DNA of 64,000 bases. Origin: Phoronis australis. Its lineage: Eukaryota; Phoronida; Phoronidae. Position 1 is the first letter of the stretch, and every line of letters begins with the position of its first letter. The notes below the pieces were generated by a model, which searched no databases, had not been told where the DNA came from, and saw only the letters and a list, made by a program, of their open reading frames with translations. The stretch covers positions 118,291 through 182,290 of the forward strand of contig NMRA01000018.1 of assembly GCA_002633005.1 (NCBI GenBank), written 5' to 3'. The translations under genes and the position numbers were made by a program. This document shows, piece by piece, positions 49,201-58,200 of the stretch.

Positions 49201-52200
49201 GTACTCTTCCCAAATTAGAAGTAACATACAAATTTCATGAAGATCCCTCAAGGAACCTGTATTGAGCCACAGGAGAAAAAATGAAATTGTCATAAAAAGA
49301 AACCACAGCAGAACCTGTTAAAATATCATCATCAGCCACGCACTCATTAGGAACACATTTGCCAATTTTCATAATGATCCTTAGTATGATTTGGCCAATA
49401 GAGAGGCAGACGCCAAAAGCCAGACTAAAAAAATGGCCACTGGATGGCACAGAGCAGGTCAAATCCATACAAATATAATTAGGTGCCATATTTCTTGAAA
49501 ACTGTCAAGGAACTTCGAAGATATGGAGGAAAATGTCACACAATAAAATTACCAATAGGGGACACAATGGTAATTGGATTCATCCGAAAGTCGGCATCAC
49601 CCATTGTCACGTTCCTAGAAATACACCAGTCAAATATAACACAGATCTCGCAAGAGGTTTAGGATACAGGCACGGGCGAGAAAAAACACCGGCCACTAAG
49701 GGGTTCCACAGTAATTGAAGCCATCCAGATAATGAGACGGATGCCAAAAAAAAAATAGAAAACAATAAATACTGCCACTATGTTAAATCGCGTACAGTAC
49801 GTTGAATTGTAAAACAACACAAGACATCACCGTGGTGCTTTTAACAGAAACTCGGGCTTCTAATAAGCAAATTCAAATCAAGATTTTAAACTAAGACAAA
49901 AAGGTGGTTAATATTGATGATATTACAGCAGTTCAGACATAAAAATTAGCAATTTTACTTTGATCAACTTACCGTACTCAACCTTCCAAAAGAAAAGTTA
50001 AGTTTTAAGTACAAAAATATGCAAATAAAACGTTTTTCACAAGTCCTCTTCAAGAAATGCCACTTACGGATTTTAAGACTGCCTTATCTATAACCAATTT
50101 CAGTTTACACCAAGCAATTTACTAGAAATACAAAGTACACTATAATCTACAACTTGAGCTATCACAAAAATAAATTAATGAGATGGCTATTAAAATAAAG
50201 CCACCTGTTTTTAACTGCATGTTAACCAATTTCTGATTTGGTATAATGTTTGAAAACTGTAAATTGCAACAGTCAGGGTAGCTGTGTTACAAATGTATTC
50301 ATTACGCAAAATAAACACAATTTATTTGATGAAACAGTTCAAGCGATTTGCACTTTGAACCCTTAAGCAGCAAGTCGAAACTGAAGTAAGTCTCCACAAC
50401 AAAAACAGATACTCAAGACAACAACAATGTTAGCACCAAACAACACCTGTGACAAATCTGGCCTAAATATGACCAATATTAACTCCCAAGCAAAATAGCA
50501 ATCAAGCAGTAAACACAACATGTTTTGCCTCCACACTATATAACCCGAGCAGGTCATACACACTTGTGGGCACACGTCAGACACTAATCACTGTTTTTGA
50601 CAACTTCATGACTTTTTAACGTTGCACAGACAGTGCATATCCAGTCTGAGTCAGCTCACAGTGACGTCATACCCACTTGCACCCTATTAACCCAAGCGAC
50701 AGTGACACATGTCAGGCCAACAAAACAGGTAGCAAAGGTGACCCCCTCCACCACAACGTATGACCTCTAACAAACCTGACGGGATGACACTGGCGAACAT
50801 ACAAATCCCGGAACAGACACACCTTGGGGGCCTTGGTCATCATTTTTAGTTTTAAGTCCCCCACAATTTCTTTTACTAAATTTCTTGGTATGCAACTTTG
50901 CAAAATGTGCTCCTAAAACAAACAATAAGGCAACCAAGTATTGAGGTGGTCCAACATCCACTCATACAAAACAATCAAAAGTTAAGAAACATGAGCAACG
51001 CGGAGCGTTGAAATGTGCCCACGAATGCACCGCTAACGTTGTGCTTCTAGGGGTGTTTATTTGGAACATAAAAATTTGCAACCAGATGGCACAAAATATG
51101 TCGAATCCATCTGAAAACTTGTATGTGTCATCAAAGTTATTTACCAAATTTCATAAAAATCTGTCAAGGAACTTCTGAGAAAAAAGAGAGGAAAAAGAAA
51201 AAATTAAATAGCCGCTAAGAGGCTATAAGCGCAAAAAACATAACTGCCACAAAGAGGCAACAAAGTAGATAAAGTCGTAGGAAAATCATCGTCAGACGTC
51301 CTCTTCCCATTAGGAACATAAACACCAATTTCCACAACCATCCTTAGAGTGGTTTGGTTGACAGAAAGGCATACGTCAAATCACAAGACTCAAAAACAGT
51401 AAAAATGGCCACAAGATGGCGCAAAATGCCTCGAATTTTACCGAAAACTGGATGATAGCGTCACCCAACTGCCAAATTTTATGAAAATCCATTGACGATC
51501 CTTTAAGATACAGATGTAAACGTAAAAAACTAAAATTGCCACTAGGGGATAAACCGGTAGCCCGATCCGTCCGAAAGTCGTCATCCTCTGTAGTCAACTT
51601 CATATAAATACACCAGCAAAATTCAATAAATATCCTGTGGAGCATTTAGGAGATACAGCCATGGGCACAAAAACAAACAAAACTGCCACTAGGAGGCGCC
51701 ATAGTATTTCAAGTCATCGGAAAATCATCGTTAGCCGCCCTCTTCACAGTAAGAACATATATGCCAACTTTCAAAATCATACCTAGAGCGGTTTGGTTGA
51801 CAGAGCGGTGGACGCCAAAAACAGACTCGAAAACAGTAAAAATGGCCACTAGGTCGCGCAAAGTACCCCGAATCTGTCTGAAAATGGGAGGATGGCATCA
51901 TCCCACTAATAGATGTCTAACTGCCAAATTTTATGAAAATCTGTTGAGGACTTCCAAATCTACAGAGGTAAGCGTAAAAAATTAAAATTGTCACTAGGGG
52001 GCACACTGGTAGACGGAGAGGTCCGAAATTCGTTGTCATCTGTTGTCACCTTCATGGGAACACATCTGCCAAATCTCATCAAGATCCTGTGAAGGGTTTA
52101 GGAGATACAGCTGTGGACGTCAGACACCGGACGATGGACGCCCGGACAGACAGAGATGATGGCAATATGCGACCACATATAAATATGTGGGCGCATAAAA

Positions 52201-55200
52201 ATATGGTGTTTACAAAAAATCCTGTCTTAACTACAATCTTCTCTCTCGAAGTCACACAAGATGATAACAGTCAAATGTTATATAACTGTATCTTTCTTTA
52301 TGGTCAAGACTACAACTTGAATACTTGAATGTTATACCTGGGTGCACTCAACTACATTTTTGATCGAGAGTGCAGCAGGAAAATTTGAATACTCACCTGT
52401 CTAGAGAGTGGAGAAGGAGCCCATTTATTGGGTCTTTATGTGAAAAGTCATCCTTTCATGGGTTTTTGTAATAGAAATGTCACCCTCCTGTAGGGGCTTA
52501 CCCCGCATTTTCATAAACCCGAACCCTTCATAGGGATTCCTGGACAACTGAGTTTCAAACCATTTAACATGAAACAATACACGAGGTGATGCCACGTCAA
52601 AAATCATTGCATCCACTTTTGAAATAATACTCATTCTGAAAACCCTTCTGATGTTACTGGAAAAAAGAACATTTTTTAAGAGTTTCAAACAACTGAAGTG
52701 AACCTTTTGTAGGGAATTAAACTGAAATGGCACCTTTCTGAAGAGAAGTTTTGTTTGTCAAAAAAGACACCTTTGTATGGTCAATGGATGTGAAAGTCAC
52801 CCTTCTGGACGGCACATCACAACTACCTCTACTGAAAGAGCTACCCCTCCAGAGATACTATTTAGTGTTTGCCAAGAATTCTCAGCTGGTGTTTTTGGGA
52901 CTTTAACACAAGACAAATCAGAATGCTAGGTAAACACTTTGCCTCACTGGGTGAAAAATTAGAACAGCCAGACAATTTTTCACGATGCTTTAGAAGTCCT
53001 AGGAAAGAAATATTTTGTCACACCCTCCACACCTCGGACACATTCTGAGCAAAGGTTAAACTAAAAGGGAAATTGAAAACTTCAAAAGTATAGGCCAATG
53101 CTTGGGATTCAAATGTTTGAGGGCTTTTCTGTAAATAACGAGAGGATTCACGTCTTGATAAAACAGTACAATATCTAAACTAACCCAAACAGATGTCACA
53201 TTCAGTTGAAATGGATACATGCAGTGAACAAGTAACAATGATTTTTTGTGGATCACCACCAATACTTTTTACTGTCAATGTCATAGGACTGTGATTGATA
53301 GCTAATTTAAAGGACACTTAAATCTGACTGTTCCATGTACAGACTATTATTCCTGCTTTAACAACACCAATATTGTCTTGTCTCCATTCAGGCAACTCAA
53401 CCATGTACTTCTACAACTACTTAATCCTATGAATAACACTTGCTTCTTTTAAATACGATATTAAACAGTTTAATGAAGTATGCCCAGAAATCCGTGTCGG
53501 TACCGCTGTATTCAGGCTAAAAAGAGCTGTAACAACATGGCTGTGTAGCTTTTCAGAATTCTAATACTTTACGCAAATCCTTTTTAATGCTCAATAACGT
53601 ACAGAATACATTTGAAAAACGAAAAATTAAACAGTAAAACATGAAATAATACGTGTTATCAGCAAGAATCACTAGTCTTCTAACACGCCACATGTCGGTG
53701 ACTTCACTTGACCCATAGTTAAGTTGGAAAGACTTCTGTCCCAACGATCAAGATCTTTTCAGACCTAGCTATAGGTCACGTGATGTGACAGACATGTGCT
53801 GTGTAAAAGTATAATTCTTCCTAGTGTACCGTATCGCATGAAGCAATAAAATTGATAGAAAATTGAGAAATTGTGTGATTTGCCAAAAGTTTGGAAGTTC
53901 CATTTTATAAAAAACTGTCCTGTATATGATGATTTGCCAAATAAGTTCATTCCTGGATTCAAAAACGGCTCATATTATACATTCATACGACTAATGCAAG
54001 ACATCTCAAAAATGCTCAACTTGTCTAAATACCTACAGCACGCCTGGCGAACCAGAAAAATATACTGAGTATAGATGATGAACTAAAAAATATATTTCAG
54101 TTATGCTTTGTTCTTTTATATATATTGACATTATTGTATGATGGGCCGGAGGCCTTCAAGTTCAATAAAGTTTAATAAAGTTCAATAAAGTTTCAAGTTC
54201 AATAAAGTTTATTCTTCTCTTCTCATAACAGCACATGAACTAATTTTCAAAAGAATATTTGAGTTACTTGGTGTTGACAGGTTCAAAGCCACTAGTATTC
54301 CCCCAAACTCAACAACCAAAAAGGCAGTCTGGGCAAATTTAATTAAACAAGACGCATGAATTGCCCCTTCACTGTGTAAACTTTGATATCCTAGTCCTTG
54401 TACACCCAAATTAAATGTGCTTCTAGACAAAATAAAAAGACAACACAAATATAAACACCTCGAGAGTGTGCAAAAGCCCAACTTAAAGGGACACATTCAG
54501 TTCTAGGGATTATTGCTGGAAGGTACAGTTGTTATTAGCTTTGACCAACCAGTACCATAACACAACAAAATCCTGCGTTTTGTGACTTTATTACAAATCG
54601 TCAGTTTTGCTGTTGACTGCCAGTCCTTCGCTGCAATTGAAGCCGGTGACTATATCAGCTAAATACGCTTAAAATACTCTGCTACTAACGGTGTGGGGTT
54701 TATCTCCACTAGCAAACCTTTGGACTGCTACTGGTAAAGTCGTGAGTACAAAGCTGCCGCGGGGCGAATCTCAATAAGACACTTTTCTCCTCAAATGTGT
54801 CACTTTAAGTTTTATGCCAACTGCTTAATTAAAACCAATTAAATGATTGATGGTAAGCTGTACTATTCAACAAGACAATGGCCAGACAGGTTTCCATTTC
54901 AGTTCTTGCCACTCAAGGGAAATGTAATACCTGACAAACCCGTCAATGAAACTAAAGACAAAATGAAAAAGTACAAAAATCGAGGCCATGGTATTTACCC
55001 CCAGCCGTATGAAAAGCAGCTAAATAATACTTGTGTCTGCTCTTTGTAAGCTGCCAGTTTGAGCAAATGGCAAAAACCTGACAAGCATCATCAAAGGGTA
55101 GGAAACGATAGAATGTGCATTTGCTGAAAAATCAATTTCTTCAGGAATGGAGACTATGGCATTAGTAAAGAACATTTCTGTAGAGTTAAATAGAGTAACG

Positions 55201-58200
55201 AAATTTGCAAGCCAGAAGGTTAGGCATAATTAAATGTCACTTTAAGTTTTGAAGGGCTTACAAAGTTCAAATTGTGGATAATTATCTACGGTTACTGAAT
55301 CTGGGCAAACCTTAAATAAACCCCAAAATAGGTAAGCGAAAACGCATAAAATTATAACATTTTTTCAAATTAAGAAATTGTAGTCTGTCGATTGCAGAGT
55401 CTTGAGAGGGATTTGTTTAAATAAAATCCTACATGTTACTACAGTCAAGTTAGCATCCACGACACTAATGAAGTTCATAGTAACTAAGAACATCACTACA
55501 TTATGTAATGAACAAATTCATTGCAAAAACATTTTAAAGCGTTTTTGTGACGATTCTCCATAAAAATTTCAACGACATAAATCAATACAGTTGCTTTACA
55601 TGATTTATCAACCAATGACAAAAAAACAAAAATTATACACAAATTTCAACGAACTATAATTTTTTCATACCTGCTGTTCTCGCTCATGCTCCAACTTGAT
55701 ACGCGACTCGATGCAGTTCCGTGTGTCTAAGAACGTCCGCCTGTGGGCGATATCTGTCAAATACTTGTGGTAGGCACCCACCAAGTTAGCGCACAAATAG
55801 ATGATGCCATTTGCAGCAAGCTACAACCAGAGACACACAAGTTTTAAGAAAGGTATAATAATAACAATAACAATAATATTAATCATGATAATAATAAGAT
55901 GAAAAACAGAATAGCAATAATGTTAATAATAATAGCTGGAATAAACACAATACTAATACAGTAAAAACTCTTCAGACTGGGACAATGAAAAATAATTTGA
56001 TTTGTTCCAGGTTGGAGCTTGTACCGAATTTCAGAAGTCAATACTAGACGTGTCAAATCCAACAATTAGAATTAATGACAAACAATCATTCAACTCAATG
56101 TCACACACTACGGAAACACATGAAAATGTTGCATTGGCGACTATTTTCAACAGTTTCATGAACTGCCACACCTATTTTCAGACTCTTTTGATACCAAAAG
56201 GCAGCATTCGATAATTTTCAAATAAAATGAATGCCAATGTTGCTTGTGTCCCAATATCATTCACGATTAAGAAATTCAATTACTGCTTAAATTTCAAGGT
56301 CCCAACCCAAATTTTAGTGCCAAACTAGAGAACTTTTAATGTATACTTTGTTTACAAAGGATACATCAAAAACACAAATAATGTCACCCAAAGGTGCATC
56401 GCATAGATTTCTTGAGTTTAGAAAAAGTTAAGACATATAAATTAATTCAAATGAAGCAAGTAAAATGAGTGTATAAAATTAAAATTTTAAAAACACTGTC
56501 TATAATTAACAAAAATTTCTGAAATCCATTTATGATAATTACCAATTTTGTATTCAAAGATTTATAGTTATCTTGGTTAATAAAGCCTTCATAGCTTTTA
56601 TTTGGATAAAAATGTCATTTAGCCAATGTAACTTTTTAGTAAAAAAGATATGAAAATAAAAAAGTTGCAATACAAGTTGTCTGATAACCATGATAATCCA
56701 AAACCAGTTTTCAAAATGAAGCCCATCTCTAACCGGCTCAATTCAACCAACTTTGTAACTAACTACACAATACGTTGTAAAATGATGGACATTTTGCACT
56801 TTTCAAAGCAGATTTAAGTACAAATCAATCTCTATTTCACACACACTGTATATACTGGGATGGATCGTTTATACATTAAAGTTTACAGATTCAGCCTGTG
56901 TCCACGCCATGTGAAATGGAGATTGTAATCCAAGTGAAAAGATGACCTTTAGCAGCTGGTTAAGTCTAATTAAAAGTCTTGATTTCACACTTTACCACAT
57001 GCTGTTGGAAGCAGAGTTGTAGTATTAATTACTAAGATGCTGGAACCCCTACGCACAATCACGGTTATACAGACAAGTCATTCAAAAATAGCAGACATTT
57101 TGGGCAAATACACCTCACAATGGCATACAATACACAATCTCCAATAGCTAGCTTACTGCATCCAACAACATACAGCGCAGTCACATAATGTTGCATTTAC
57201 ACGGCACTAAAGGACAATGAACAACTGACACAGAACTACAAAATGATCATGGAGCGCAAGTATGTGTTTAACGGAACAAAATGACACCACAGTGACAAGT
57301 TTTGTCACCCGTTTCTGAGCTAGGGTAAATTGAACCAGATCATTTTGTTACATATCAACTTTAGATCAAACCACAAACCAGTGGCAATGCGAAAGGGGTA
57401 ATTTTAATTGAACTTGTATAATCGCATACATGTGAGTGATTATTCTTGACAAATATTCACAATCTGTCACTCGTTTTTGTGATATGGTAAATTGCGAAAG
57501 TTACTTCGTCTGCTGTTTTCATGTCGTGACGCTATAAATGCACACAACAGTTGAAATTCTACATGGTTTTAGGCATTCGCCATTGTTGACACGAGCGTGT
57601 ACAGATTGGCTTCCCGTTACTGACTTCCCTGCTGATCCAGATTCTGACAGTGTCATATGTAGCACTGATCAACTCATGCCACGACAACTTCTATGCCAAG
57701 CATTAGTTGTATAAAAGCCACTTTAGTTAACTTTAACTGCCCTAACCAAAATATTTAAGGTTACCAGTCACTCTTAGAAAAATGTCCAAATTTAAACTTC
57801 CTTTCGAATGTCATATCTCAGAAATGGCTGACCTGATGCATACCAAACTTTCACATACTACGCTCGATACACTGTTCTGCAAAACCTTGAATGGAATTGT
57901 TTATAAAATTTCCACTTTTGCACACGGCGCTATCAAAATAAGAGAATTTAAGTGATTTTTATGAAAAAACTCAAAAAGTTGCATAAAACGAAACAATATT
58001 TTAGGAAACCATTCAGCTTTTTTTAAATTCTTCTCGATAATTCAAGTAAGTGTACATTGGGTCGTGTTCATGAAACCAGAGTTTTGCTATGAATGCACCT
58101 GCCTTCTTTAATTGCTATGAATGCACCTGCCTTCTTTAATTGCTAAATTTTAGTGAAATGACATCACATTACCCAGTTAATGACAGAATTGTGAAAAGTA

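Larger units (their letters stand above)
46358..55670. other. 9.3-kb cyclase intron
   Basis: It holds the second CTCF-motif array (49150-52180), a LINE-like 3' end (53790-54212), a hydrophobic minus-strand frame near 48690-48940, and unassigned AT-rich sequence. No cyclase exon is needed here, since the flanking exons join in frame. Confidence 0.7.

Noticed and set aside
52425-52733. 102-codon minus-strand frame
   Set aside because: It lies in a decayed repeat stretch, with no domain and no splice context.
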